Below are positions 37,603-48,173 of a stretch of 64,000 bases of DNA, in pieces. The stretch is from Trichopria drosophilae (taxonomy: Eukaryota > Arthropoda > Insecta > Hymenoptera > Diapriidae). The stretch's first letter is position 1. Each line of letters begins with the position of its first letter. The DNA lies in assembly GCA_030407085.1 (NCBI GenBank), contig CM059582.1, positions 202,951,001 to 203,015,000 of the forward strand. The letters run 5' to 3'. The position numbers and the translations under genes were made by a program. Below the pieces are notes generated by a model. That model ran no database searches. It saw only the letters and a program-made list of their open reading frames with translations, and was not told the origin of the DNA.

Positions 37603-38538
37603 TTCGGATGCTCGAAATTCGCTCGATTAAGGAAGCATCTGAATATATAAAAACGTATAATTTGCAGTTGTGCATAAAAATATCAATAACTTTTTTTTAA
37701 TTGAAATATACTATCTTTTCTTTGTTCATTCGATGCGGAAAACTGTAATGATCAATTTTATTTTTTATTCGTTTCAAAATTCTCAGAATTGGCTATTTTA
37801 GAGCTAGTTGAAGTAAAAAATGTTTGAGTTTTTTGGGTGAAATGAAATTGTGTTTCTGTTGATTATTTAAACAACTAAAATTGTATAATTTTTTGTAAAA
37901 TATAGAAATATGCGCTTAGGTTTCCAAGTGAATGTACACTTGTCCAACGGAATCCGCGCGTATTCCGTTTTTGCATGGACATATTTACAGATCTATCAGC
38001 GTAAAGAGCAATAGGTGTATTTGTAAAACAGCCAAAGAGCTTGTGCTGTGTCCAATCAGGAAAAGCGAATAGCTGGCTCAGAACAAAGTTGCAGTTTGGC
38101 AGATTTTTCAGTGGCGTTTATTGTGATGTGAAACGGTTAGAATTCGAAGTGTAAGAGTTGGTAACGTCATCCTAACCTAACCTAATAATTTCGATTTAGA
38201 ACCTGTTTTACATGTACGACGAAACATGTGTTTGCTTTATATGCAAAAAAAAATGTGAATGAATGAGTATTCGGTGGGAACAAAGGCAAGGTGCAAATTG
38301 ATAGCAATGTATGATATTCGAAAAGGCAATTTTATATTTGGCATAATGAAGCACCTTTAATTCTCATTCTCATCCATTCCCGCCGATTATATCGATTATC
38401 AATACTTATCAATTAATAATTACACTGTATCTCCGAAAGAGTGAATTTTTTAGGTTTTTTTGAGCTCTACAACTTTTCTTATTACACCAAAGCACAAAAT
38501 AATTTTTTGGATGAGAAAAAGTAATTTTTGGAAACTTT

Positions 38539-38550
38539 GGCGCCCTCTAG
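38539..38550 (-). promoter_or_regulatory. CTCF-type core CTAGAGGGCGCC in a transposon arm
   Basis: On the minus strand this reads CTAGAGGGCGCC, matching the SYAGRKGGCRS part of the CTCF consensus. The first two consensus bases do not match. The equivalent position in the left arm, about 37187, reads CTAGAGGGCTCC and breaks the core. Binding is inferred only. Confidence 0.25.
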
Positions 38551-39692
38551 CTTTTACATATTAACTTGTGTAGTAATGGCCTATAGACATAAACTGCAGA
38601 GGATTTAATTCTCTACAACTTTTGTTTGAAACATCTTTCACTACGACTTACCGATCTCGCGAAAAATCGAAACCAAAGTAATTTGGAGTTTCCCTAATGG
38701 TCTGGGGAGGGGGGGGACTTTTTAATTTTAAGCTAGTCTCATGTACCAATAACGATTTATGCAATAATCTTTTCTAGAAAAAATCACAGATTGACTGTAC
38801 TTTACACACCTTTCGCTATAAAAATATGTACATACCAAAACTTTTTACAGTTTATTTTCGTTTATTTTAGCTATTATAATGTATGAACTGTAAATCGATA
38901 TACCAAATGGGAGCCGTATAATGGAATATGATAAGGTGCGATATAGACCCAATGGTAATTTTCTTTAAATATGTCAAACAGTCCATATATAATATGTCTT
39001 TTAAAAATACATAGTAATTATTTTAGAAAATGGAGATAAACGATAACAGCATTTCTGTACGCCGCTGTACTTCTTTATTGTAATCTCAATGGCACGCCCG
39101 GAATGTAGCGATAAAACCTACGATGTCACTGGACGATATCCGCAAAGTAAATTGTACGCAGAATCATCATCACCCCGGCGTGGTGGGTGTGGGGGGAGGG
39201 GGGGTCTAAACAGGGTCTATCACTGAGATTTTGTCATTAAATTTATTTTCGAGTTCTTTCCACCATTTTTGCGCCAATTTTGTTAACATTTTGATTCTAA
39301 CTGTAATTCTACGGAAATTACAAACATGTTGGACTTTCATGACACTTTTTCGTGCAGTATTTGCAGGAAACTATTAGAAGAAATAAATTTCGCCCCATTT
39401 CTTGCTATAGCTTTTTTTATTTCAGTTTTGTTAGTATGATTATTCAACAAGGCTACAAATATATATGACTTTAGAGAATCCACTTTCATGCAGTCATACA
39501 TCATTATTGTAGCTTTTTATTTTCTTGATTCTCATCTTGATGAATGTTAGGAATAATTTATATATCGCGGTTGACTTTAGGAAGTGACGAAAATAAACAT
39601 TGATATATATATATATATGTAATATTGAAAATAGATGGGGCTAGAGTAGGCCTCACGAAATGAAAGGGAACTTTTGAAAAGGACGAGAGGTG

Positions 39693-40010
39693 TGTAACGG
39701 CCGTATGCGGCGTAAGACGTATAGACCGTTAGCGGCGGAAAGTCGGTAAAAATTAGACATTCGCATTAAACAAACATTAAAGAGATACTTAGTCGCATCG
39801 GGACGGAAAATTATAATTCAGGCCGTGCGCGGCGTTGTTTTTCTTTTAGTTCGTTAGCTAGGAGAAAATAAACTTAATTGTTGAAAAGTGCGTGGCAAAT
39901 TTGTCGAAGACGGAATTAGTTTGCATAAAATGTGTCCGATGCTAAATACTTTATATTAGAAGAAAAATATAAGTGTATAACTACGATTCTCTCATTTTTT
40001 ATTTAACCCA
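39693..40010 (+). mobile_element. LTR remnant with adjacent primer-binding site
   Basis: The block starts TGTAACGGCCGTATGCGG and ends about AACCCA. It contains AATAAA near 39870 and is more GC-rich than its flanks. Directly downstream, TTGACGCCCAAAATAG resembles a slightly mutated TGGCGCCCAA primer-binding site as found next to the 5' LTR of Gypsy-type elements. No gag or pol follows, so this is a truncated 5' end. Confidence 0.5.
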
Positions 40011-40030
40011 AATTGACGCCCAAAATAGTT

Positions 40031-41067
40031 TCCTTTTTGAGATTAGTTCCATCCTGACAAGAACGGAAAAATTTGGGATCTGTTTTATGAAAAATAATCA
40101 TAAATATTCTCATTAAGATATATCCCTATATAACATGAATATCCGTAAAAGCTTGGACATTTCAATGAAAAGCAAGTCCAAAGAGTTAATGCAGATTTGA
40201 GGGACTTTAAACTTGGATGACTCGAAAGCTGGCAAATATGATTAAGGACATGGAAATTCTTTGCATAGATATATCAATGATAAAGGATACGTAAAAGAAA
40301 ACCAATTTAGTTGATATCGACAAGCTCATCTTCGTTTCAGGCCTAATTCAGACTTTTACTAACATAATGCGTTTCCAAACTAAATCGGATACTTCGGTAA
40401 AGGATATACTTCGCTGAAATATAAAAATCAATCCCATTTTTACCAAGCAAGTTTTTATTTTTCATAAAAACTTTCTTCAACGAAGTTATCTGTATTTGAA
40501 TTTTGAACGGTGAAACTTTAAAAAAGCACTAAAACAAAATTGTTTCGCCCGTAATTTTTTGTTCTAATTAATGTAATCAATTTTTTTTCTTTGGTATTTT
40601 CAGAGACCTTGTCTTCTTCAAAATCAAAAGGGGTGATTTGTTAAAAATAAACAAATTACATTATATACATATACATATATCATATTTTTCGCTGAAAATA
40701 TATGAGCATTTATTTAGCATATATGTCGCATATATATTTATTTTCCGTGTGGGTGTCGTCAAAAGCCCGCTGAAAATGTTCTTCTTTTCATTGACACATT
40801 TTGTGCCAAATAATTTTATTTCTATCCAAATCGGTTAAACGTCTTTTCTCAGCAATTGCAGTATATGATAGGGATCTAGCGATATCGTATTTTCTTCTCT
40901 AGAAATTTGATACAAAATTGTGCAAATAAAATTGAGTACCAGATAAATTTGCTCCTGAAAGTTCTACTCTTTTAATATTCCGGAATGGTCCATCAAAGGA
41001 ACTACTAATTATTTCAACATTCTTTTCGTATGCAGCGGAAAGAGGATCTGCTAATATTTCACTTCTC
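40031..41067. other. Intergenic stretch with a possible short ORF fragment
   Basis: Mostly AT-rich. The minus-strand frame 40899-41081 (60 codons) reads less randomly than its surroundings, with ILADPLSAAYEKNVEIISS and FDGPFRNIKRVELSGANLSG. It begins inside the TIR of the neighbouring TTAA element, so the insertion may have cut an older coding segment. I recognise no family. Confidence 0.25.
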
Positions 41068-41071
41068 TTAA

Positions 41072-41504
41072 GGAGGTTCACCAGGTACCTACCGAGTCAA
41101 ATATGGAACGGACGCCGATATGACTTCGGTGGTATGCTTTCTAAGACGTTGCCGTCCGTCAACATAACCAAAAATGACCCTTTTAGCTATTTGTTTATTT
41201 TATTTCTCGTCTCTAAAGGTAAGAAGAGACGTATTTCTTTCTGCAAATAAAATCTCACAAATTTTTTTATCAGCAGTATAAATTTTACGAAAAACTCAAT
41301 GTTAATTCAATACGAATTTCATGAATATATACATGTTCCCATAAAACTCAATGTTAAAGAATCGTGAACATTTTTATTAATTTCTCTGCTCTGAAGGTAC
41401 CTAGGGGCTTGAAACTTTGCAGGCATTAATTTCTTTCATTGTTTAACCTACTATAATTTTTTCGTTAAATTCTCAATGTTAATTCTTTGACCTGGTGAAC
41501 CTCC
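41072..41504. mobile_element. piggyBac-type MITE with TTAA target duplication
   Basis: Perfect 15-bp TIRs, GGAGGTTCACCAGGT and its inverse ACCTGGTGAACCTCC, bound a 433-bp non-coding segment. TTAA flanks both ends (41068-41071 and 41505-41508), the fixed target of piggyBac transposases. Confidence 0.85.
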
Positions 41505-41508
41505 TTAA

Positions 41509-43170
41509 TGCTTGACAATGAACTAATCGAATAATATATCACCGTGGTTTTATGTATTCATTGACAGCTACAAACATAAAAACAAGAGCAAAACCTCGCT
41601 TCTACTCATTCTGTATTCTCTTATTTGCCAGTCTCATGATAGACGAAACCATGAAACTTCCCAACTTCACTTTTTTGGGCATTTTCGAATGGCCATTTCA
41701 TTTACGGTTAGGGTGGAATACATTTTTTTATCTGCGATATCCATAAGTTTCTTAACATTTTTCAGGACTTATTTGTAAATTCCTGGTTCATGCCCAACAG
41801 TGGCTTACAATGTTCAAAATTAAATTAATATAAATGATGTGATTCCAACTTAGACACGATCCGGTGAGAGTTAAAAACTGAGCAGCCGAACCAAAATATG
41901 AATTCGCACATAAGTATTCAAATTAAGCTAAAAGTTCTGCAGAATACCACTTTATTGCAGTGGCATACCAGTAAGCAATTGAAACTCGGTTAAATTATTT
42001 TAAATTACATCTTTACCGGTTTGGTACTATTGTCATCACAATAAAAACGTATTTTTGCGGTTTTTGAAGTTATTATAAGCATTATGCTGATATATTATGA
42101 AAACAGTTTTTCTTGACCGCTTGATAAGAAATTTTGAAAATGTGAGCCTGGGTTCATGGCCATCAGTTCATTCCTTCAGTACGGTAGTGTGAATTTTCGT
42201 CGTTGTATCCCAAAACCATCAGGATAACGTCTTGTTTTTTAATGCAACTACAATCAATTCTGAAGAGGGCCAACATTATGGCCAAAACGTAAAGTAATGT
42301 CTTTTAATGACCAACAACCGTATGCCCAAGACTCACAATATCCGCAGTTTTTGAAGTTATATCTGAATTTCACAGGGGGTTATCTCTGAAAAGGGCGAAC
42401 AATCCATTTTGAAAAATTTAACTTATAACTCGATCGTTATCTACGGTCACAATTTCAAAATTAACACACCTTATTAGACGATTTCTTGTCATTCTTGAAT
42501 GAATACAAATTTGCATTTTAGTCTGGATGAAACATTTTTTTTTCATTGTTTAGATATAAAAAGGAAATTTGCTAAAGTCTGAGTTAAGAATACAGTGAGT
42601 GAAATAAAGCGCCATTTTCGGACATTCCGTTACTTTAGGTTTCAGTCGTTTGAGGAAATGGCATTGAACGTTGTATTTATTGGGATTAAAAGAAGATTTT
42701 TCGGGCGCCATATGTTTTGTTCATCTTTCTTAAAACGGCGAGTTCTTCAAGGACGACCTGCTTTCTGCATCATTCGTAGAGAAGATTCATATGCAACATG
42801 TGGTGCAAGTAATTCTGTTTTCAAGTACGTATGCGTGTGTGCATGTGTTGTAAGAGAGCATTAAAAAAACGTTTACAAAATGTTGGTTTTATTGTATTCA
42901 TTCCAGATACCTGAATGCAAAAATTGCAAATATTATCCTTCTCCTTAGCATATGCGACATTTTCTGAATGTCGAGAACAATTTCCGAATCTTCAATACTT
43001 GTAGTACTTGAAATTAACTGATGGGTTCCATTGTGGATTAAATTCTTTAGTTCAGTTGCCTTATATCCGATATATTAAAAACTATCATTTGTCTAGTACA
43101 TTTCGTTATTAATATTGAAACTTTGAATTTATGAAAATCATTATATTGACAGAACCTTTTTTTGTTTTAG
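41509..43170. other. Upstream region of the prolidase gene
   Basis: AT-rich with no coding exon recognised. It contains the hammerhead-like motif at 42260-42290. A non-coding first exon of the downstream gene probably lies here, because a good splice acceptor (TTTGTTTTAG, ending 43170) sits just before the start codon. Confidence 0.4.
42260..42290 (+). ncRNA. Hammerhead-ribozyme-like motif (degenerate), Penelope-type repeat
   Basis: The segment reads CTGAAGA, then GGGCC-AACATTAT-GGCC, then AAAACGT. It matches the hammerhead layout CUGANGA - stem II - GAAA - ACG, with the first G of GAAA lost. Minimal hammerheads of this kind are known from Penelope-like retroelements. A second, better copy lies at 46291-46330 on the other strand. 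This copy is probably inactive. Confidence 0.3.
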
Positions 43171-43180
43171 AGATATAGAC

Positions 43181-45844
43181 ATGGCAGACTGCAATTTCGT
43201 TAGGGGTGATCACACCCTCAAAGTGCCTATGACCTTATTTCGAGAGAACAGAAAGCGTCTCGTTTCCAGACTAAAAGCTAATCCAAAACTGACAGCGTCA
43301 GGGAGCTTTGTTGTGCTACAGGGTGGCTCCGAACAAAGCTTTAACGACACAGACGTCAACTATCTATTCCGTCAGGTAAGATAAATATATCAATAATTAT
43401 TAGACATTTATCTTTTTTATATTAGTTAAGAAAGACAAATCGCTACTAAAGATTATTCACAGTTGTGCATTAAAACAAATAGAATATCAGAAAATAGAAT
43501 TGTTTTTCAGGAATCATTTTTCCAATGGTGCTTTGGCGTGGAAGAACCAGATTGCTATGGTGCTGTAGACGTTGGTTCAGGATCTGCGATCTTGTTTTTC
43601 CCAAGGCTGCCAAAGGAATATGCTGTATGGATGGGGAAATTACACACCATGGATCATTTTAAGGAGTTATATGGTGTAGACGAAGTATACCATGTTGATG
43701 AGATGTCCAAAGTTCTTAAAGATAAAAATGCAACGCAACTACTCACTTTGGTAAATTTAAAAACATTTAAAAATAAATTTCATATACTATTTTTCGTTTG
43801 TTTAGAGCGTATTTGATTTTAGCGCGGTGTAAACAGCGACAGTGGTCTGACAACTATAGAAGCTACTTTTGATGGTATCGACAAGTGCGTAAACGTTTAA
43901 CATGAATCGCAACTTCAATATCGAAATGCATACAGTTATTGAGTACATAAACTTCTGATTATATTGCAGGTTTAAAATTAATAATGAAATTCTTTATCCA
44001 GAAATCTGCGAATGGTAAGTTTCATTAATTTAAGATCATTCATCAACCATAATTTTTTACTCTTCGTCGTCACTTCTTGTACGTGTTGTAATTTATTTTA
44101 GTCGTGTTACCAAGACTGAGGAGGAACTCAAAGTTCTAAGATATGTAACGAAAGTGAGTTCTGATGCCCATAAGGTAGTTATGAGGTCTGTACAACCAGG
44201 TTTAGCGGAGTTTCAGGCTGAATCCATATTTATGCATCATGTGTACGCCGTGGGTGGGTGTAGGAATGTATCTTACACATGCATCTGTTGCTCAGGACAT
44301 AATTCTTCCATTTTACACTATGGACATCCCGGAGCACCTAACAGTAAAATCCTAAAATCAGGAGACATGTGGTATGAATCTATTTATTTCCCCTACAACT
44401 ATAGGATAAGTTGAATTCATATTTCTCTTGTAGCCTATTTGACATGGGAGGAAACTATTGCGGATACGCTGCAGATATAACCTGTAGTTTTCCTGCTAAT
44501 GGCAAGTTTACTGAAGATCAAAAGATGGTATATAACGCAGTATTAGATGCGCGAAATGCAGTGCTAAACGCTGCAAAGCCTGGAGTTTCTTGGGTGGATA
44601 TGCATCTTTTGGCCAACAAAGTAATGTTGGAAGCTTTAAAAAAAGGAGGGCTGCTGGTTGGCGAGGTCAATGAAATGATAAATGCTGGAATAAATGCTGT
44701 CTTCCAACCTCATGGACTTGGACATCTTTTAGGCTTGGATGTGCATGATGTTGGAGGTTATCTTCCAAATTATCCAGTACGTTCAACAGCACCAGGCCTC
44801 AAAAGCCTTCGGACGGCTCGTCCATTAATTGCTGGAATGGTGCTTACAGTCGAACCAGGCTGTTACTTTATTGACTGGGTAAGATGGTCTTTTAATAGGA
44901 CTATATCATTTTATTAAATAATCTTATACTTCTTTCATTTTCAAATAGCTGCTTGATGAAGCGAAGAAAAATCCAAATCAATCTAAATTTATTGTGTGGG
45001 AGACTCTGGAAAGGTTCCGCGGCTTTGGAGGTGTCAGAATAGAAGACGATGTCGTCATTACAGAAACTGGTGTCGAGAACATGACGGATGTACCTAGGAC
45101 GTAAGTACTGGAACACTCTGGAAAACAGAAATTTATATACCATCAGATGTATGGTTAATTTTAAGTAGTATTAGATTTTTTATTTTCTGATTAAAAGTAA
45201 CGTTTGAAACTTAGATCACAGAAATAATGAAAAATCATTCTTAATCAAGTTATTATTTAAATTACAGAGTGGAGGAAATAGAGGAGTGTCCCCCCCCCCC
45301 CCACCCCCCCCCCCCCCCACCCCCCCCCCCCCCCACCCCCCCCCCCCCCCACCCCCCCCCCCCCCCACCCCCCCCCCCCCCCACCCCCCCCCCCCCCCAC
45401 CCCCCCCCCCCCCCACCCCCCCCCCCCCCCACCCCCCCCCCCCCCCACCCCCCCCCCCCCCCACCCCCCCCCCCCCCCACCCCCCCCCCCCCCCACCCCC
45501 CCCCCCCCCCACCCCCCCCCCCCCCCACCCCCCCCCCCCCCCACCCCCCCCCCCCCCCACCCCCCCCCCCCCCCACCCCCCCCCCCCCCCACCCCCCCCC
45601 CCCCCCACCCCCCCCCCCCCCCACCCCCCCCCCCCCCCACCCCCCCCCCCCCCCACCCCCCCCCCCCCCCACCCCCCCCCCCCCCCACCCCCCCCCCCCC
45701 CCACCCCCCCCCCCCCCCACCCCCCCCCCCCCCCACCCCCCCCCCCCCCCACCCCCCCCCCCCCCCACCCCCCCCCCCCCCCACCCCCAAGTGCTTCAAT
45801 TGCGGTCGATCCGGACATTTTTACAGCCAATGCCCAGTCACTAG
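43181..45844 (+). CDS. PEPD: Xaa-Pro dipeptidase (prolidase), eight exons, C-terminus disrupted
   Basis: Coding exons: 43181-43375, 43511-43750, 43823-43884, 43970-44014, 44102-44371, 44434-44878, 44949-45100 and 45268 onward. All junctions are GT-AG and in phase. The joined product matches prolidase, the cytosolic dimeric Mn-dependent enzyme that splits dipeptides ending in proline or hydroxyproline. The N-terminal domain covers about residues 1-180 and the pita-bread catalytic domain about 185-470. The metal ligands are present: D274 and D285 (LFDMGG...AADITCSF), H368 (PHGLGHLLG), E411 (VEPGCYF) and E451 (GVRIEDD). The last exon starts with the expected VEEIEEC (residues 471-477) and then enters a C15A minisatellite. 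The frame stays open to a stop at 45842-45844 and adds about 184 mostly Pro/His/Thr residues in place of the usual ~15-residue end. This is a real allele, a repeat insertion or an assembly fault. The start ATG is preceded by an acceptor at 43170, implying an intron in the 5' UTR. Confidence 0.9.
45288..45788. repeat. Perfect 16-bp minisatellite (C15A), ~31 units
   Basis: A single A occurs every 16 bases from 45303 to 45783 with only C between them, so 31 As in an otherwise pure C tract. No unit varies. Because 16 is not divisible by 3 and no stop can form, every frame on both strands is open, giving Pro/His/Thr or Gly/Trp/Val repeats. The G-rich strand should form G-quadruplexes readily. The tract begins within the last prolidase exon. 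Confidence 0.95.
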
Positions 45845-45971
45845 GGGCCAATTTTGTTTTGGGTGTGGCAAGAGAGGGGAGACCCTAGCTAGTTGCCCAG
45901 ATTGTCGCCAGGGGTATGAAAAAGGAAGGCCAACGTCCAAAAATTACCGCTGGCTACACCGCTACGACTAA
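45789..45971 (+). pseudogene. Retroelement gag zinc-knuckle fragment
   Basis: Frame 45789-45971 begins [16 protein letters not shown], a canonical CCHC knuckle (C-x2-C-x4-H-x4-C). It is followed by CFGCGKRGETLASCPDC, a second knuckle with the His position replaced. A stop follows at 45969-45971. The fragment abuts the C15A tract with no start codon of its own, and its frame differs from that of the prolidase exon. It belongs to an LTR-type gag, probably the element whose 3' LTR lies at 46600-47908. No protease or polymerase follows. Confidence 0.65.
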
Positions 45972-46585
45972 ACCATCAAAATAAATTATAGTCTTAGAGA
46001 AGTTCAGAAATCGAGAGTTTCAGAAATAAATTAAAAATATCAAAAATTTCACTCTAGTTCATTTTAAACAATACAGTTTCTCGGCCGCTTTTAATAATTA
46101 GAGATAATACGAGTATTGATGTTTAACGGCAACAATTAAAAACAAGGGGTTATATGTGAAACAAGGAGATGATAAAAATAATAATAATAATAAAAAATTA
46201 ATTGAAAAGCTTTTTTTTTTTTAAAAATAGGGGGGGGGGAGGTTATATATTAAAACATAAAAAAGCTAATAATGAATTAAAAGGGGGAATTTTAGCTTGA
46301 CGTTTCGACCCGTGTTTGGGTCATCTTCAGAATCCTAGTTCATTTACATATATTTCACCATCTTCTGTGACCTTTTTTTTCTCTCCTTTCATTTCAGGTC
46401 CTTTTCAGCCATTATTATCTATTTCATTATTATTTCATTGGCCGTCGACAAGACCGAAGTTGTTTATCTTGTAGTATTATAGTTCTATTCTATTTTTCTA
46501 ATTATTAATTTTAGCTAAAACGAACACTTACAGTTCCTCCCAGGTCACTAAGGGGTCACTTACCTTCGACCTTTGGTCTCTCCTT
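45972..46585. other. Non-coding stretch between gag fragment and LTR
   Basis: AT-rich, with an AAT microsatellite near 46170-46190 and T, A and G runs near 46210-46240. The hammerhead-like motif (46291-46330) lies here. It is probably a mosaic of LTR-element and Penelope-type fragments. Confidence 0.4.
46291..46330 (-). ncRNA. Hammerhead-ribozyme-like motif, Penelope-type repeat
   Basis: On the minus strand: CTGAAGA, T, GACCC-AAACAC-GGGTC, GAAACGTC, AAGCTAAAA. This gives the hammerhead core CUGANGA, a 5-bp stem II with a 6-nt loop, and GAAA followed by a short stem III strand. One extra U lies before stem II. Such minimal motifs mark the terminal repeats of Penelope-like elements in many animals. 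Cleavage activity is not demonstrable from sequence. Confidence 0.4.
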
Positions 46586-46598
46586 AGGAGGGGGGTAG
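46586..46598 (+). other. Polypurine tract before 3' LTR
   Basis: AGGAGGGGGGTAG sits immediately upstream of the TGTAACGGG terminus. This is where an LTR element primes plus-strand DNA synthesis, and it identifies the following repeat as a 3' LTR. Confidence 0.6.
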
Positions 46599-46599
46599 T

Positions 46600-47908
46600 T
46601 GTAACGGGTTATTTCGATGTTCCCCGTTACAAATTATCGAATATTATGTAACCTCTAAGAGAACAGAGAATGTTATATCGAGAACGATTCTAATTCGTAA
46701 TACATTCAATTGTTCCAAAAATAATAAACCTTTTGGTGACCTGGTGAACCTATACTCATTTTTCTTTCATGATCACTGATACTTATATCTTATATTTTTT
46801 TATTTTCGTATATTAAGAGTTGGAGCGACGAGGATGTTGGTTGACTAGAGGGAGAGAGGCAGATTGGACTTGGCGAAATAAGATTGATAGGGCAGATTCA
46901 ATATTATAATTCACCAATATGCTACATCGGATCAAGTGAGTTCTGCTCTGGCTGGTATCGCCGTCTTGGTGAACCTTGGATTCATTCACCATTCGGATTT
47001 CTCTAAATGGATATTCCACCTGTGTTTTCTTCTATCAAAGTAAATTAAATTATTTTAGCAGGGATCTATTTTACCGTCCGACTTTTGCCACAAGCTGAAC
47101 TCTTTACCGCGTAGTGTCGTTCTAGACTACGGATTTAAGTCTCTACCCCCACTATCACCGAATCGTTTCGCACGGATCTGAATCTGTCAATCTTTTCCGA
47201 TCAACGTCATTCTCTGTTCTCGCGGCAACCCTTAAGGTTGGTTAAAAATTAATAAATTTGGTAACATTATTGTGTACATCTTCTTTCTCTACCGAGAGAA
47301 TAAATACCGAGTCGCGAAATATATTACGTAATTTACCGTCAATTGTTAGTGACCAATTTGGTGATACCAGGGAAGAAAAATCCAGATTTCGGTTCCGCCA
47401 ACGGTCCTACCGATACGTAATATACCATTTTATTATTATTGGTTCTTTGAATTTTTCTAATTGCTAGTTTTATAATAAGTTCATGAATATTTTGTATTTA
47501 TTTCAAATTAAAAATTACCGTATCATTTAGAATCTTTCTCGAAGTTACCGACTACCTATTATAATATTATATGTAAGTAATTTTGTTATTAGGTGAATGA
47601 ATACCGAATTCTTTTAATTTTTTATATTTATTGTAAAATTCGGTTTTTCTACAATAAGAATAGTAGAAAATTCTAAATATCTTATTTCAAGTCTCTACAT
47701 TTTTCATTATTGATTGTATATTCGTTGTTTTGTCTTGTTTCGTCTATATTATATTTTTATACTTTAACCAACATTGAGTGGCAAAAAGAATCATTTTATA
47801 CCGGTTGAACATACTAATCCCGAGGTTGAACGGTTACCGAAATTGAGATTTGTTTTATTAATAATAAAAACTATTAAATCAAATAAATCCAATAAATAGC
47901 CCGTTACA
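46600..47908 (+). mobile_element. Long 3' LTR (1.3 kb) of a degraded LTR retrotransposon
   Basis: It begins TGTAACGGGTTATTT and ends AAATAGCCCGTTACA, so the termini are TG...CA and imperfect inverted copies of about 15 bp. A polypurine tract precedes it and a gag zinc-knuckle remnant lies 0.6 kb upstream. It is inserted at the end of the dispersed repeat copy B (ATGTAT junction). No matching 5' LTR or pol is seen, so the element is largely deleted. Confidence 0.65.
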
Positions 47909-48060
47909 ATACATATAATTCGTCAAGGATATCTTGAAAGTTGCCGAAAGATATCTGACGGATGACTTTTTGATATCTATAAGACATCTTTTAGATATAT
48001 CGAAATAGCTTTTTTCGTATCAACGGCGTAAAATAACTTATGCGCCCGTAGGTGATCACC
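47909..48060 (-). repeat. Dispersed repeat, copy B
   Basis: Reverse-complement homologue of 26440-26570, with an extra ~20 nt (AAAAAGTCATCCGTCAGATA on the minus strand). The LTR at 46600-47908 abuts its end. The left flank of the large palindrome begins directly after it. Confidence 0.6.
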
Positions 48061-48173
48061 GCTCCCGAGAGGCTGGCGGAGATTCAGTTTTTTCAGCGTC
48101 GACGTAGTTATTCCTACCTAGAACCTGGCAATGAGAGATTACACCAGTCGTTCCGAAAAAAGCAAAGGATACG

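Larger units (their letters stand above)
36973..38770. mobile_element. Long-TIR (foldback-type) element, ~350-bp arms
   Basis: Left arm 36973 to about 37320 and right arm about 38435 to 38770 are inverted copies. Both hold AGATTATTGCATAAATCGTT at the tip, then GTACATG-GACTAGCTT, CAAAAGTTGTAGAGAATTAA, TAAAAGCTAGAGGGC and GAGCTCAAAAAAACC. Weaker similarity continues about 25 bp outside each tip. The arms differ by many substitutions, so the insertion is not recent. The interior holds a nested palindrome (37318-37602) and no ORF, so it is a non-autonomous element. Confidence 0.75.

Noticed and set aside
323..38185. Short TTAGG-type tracts at 323-330, 30261-30274, 35573-35585 and 38171-38185
   Set aside because: Two to three units each are too short to be telomere scars. 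They are useful only as a weak hint of insect origin.
45216..45888. Five long Pro-rich or Gly-rich ORFs on both strands over the C15A tract
   Set aside because: They exist only because the tract lacks stops in every frame. Only the frame continuing from the prolidase splice acceptor has any claim to be translated.
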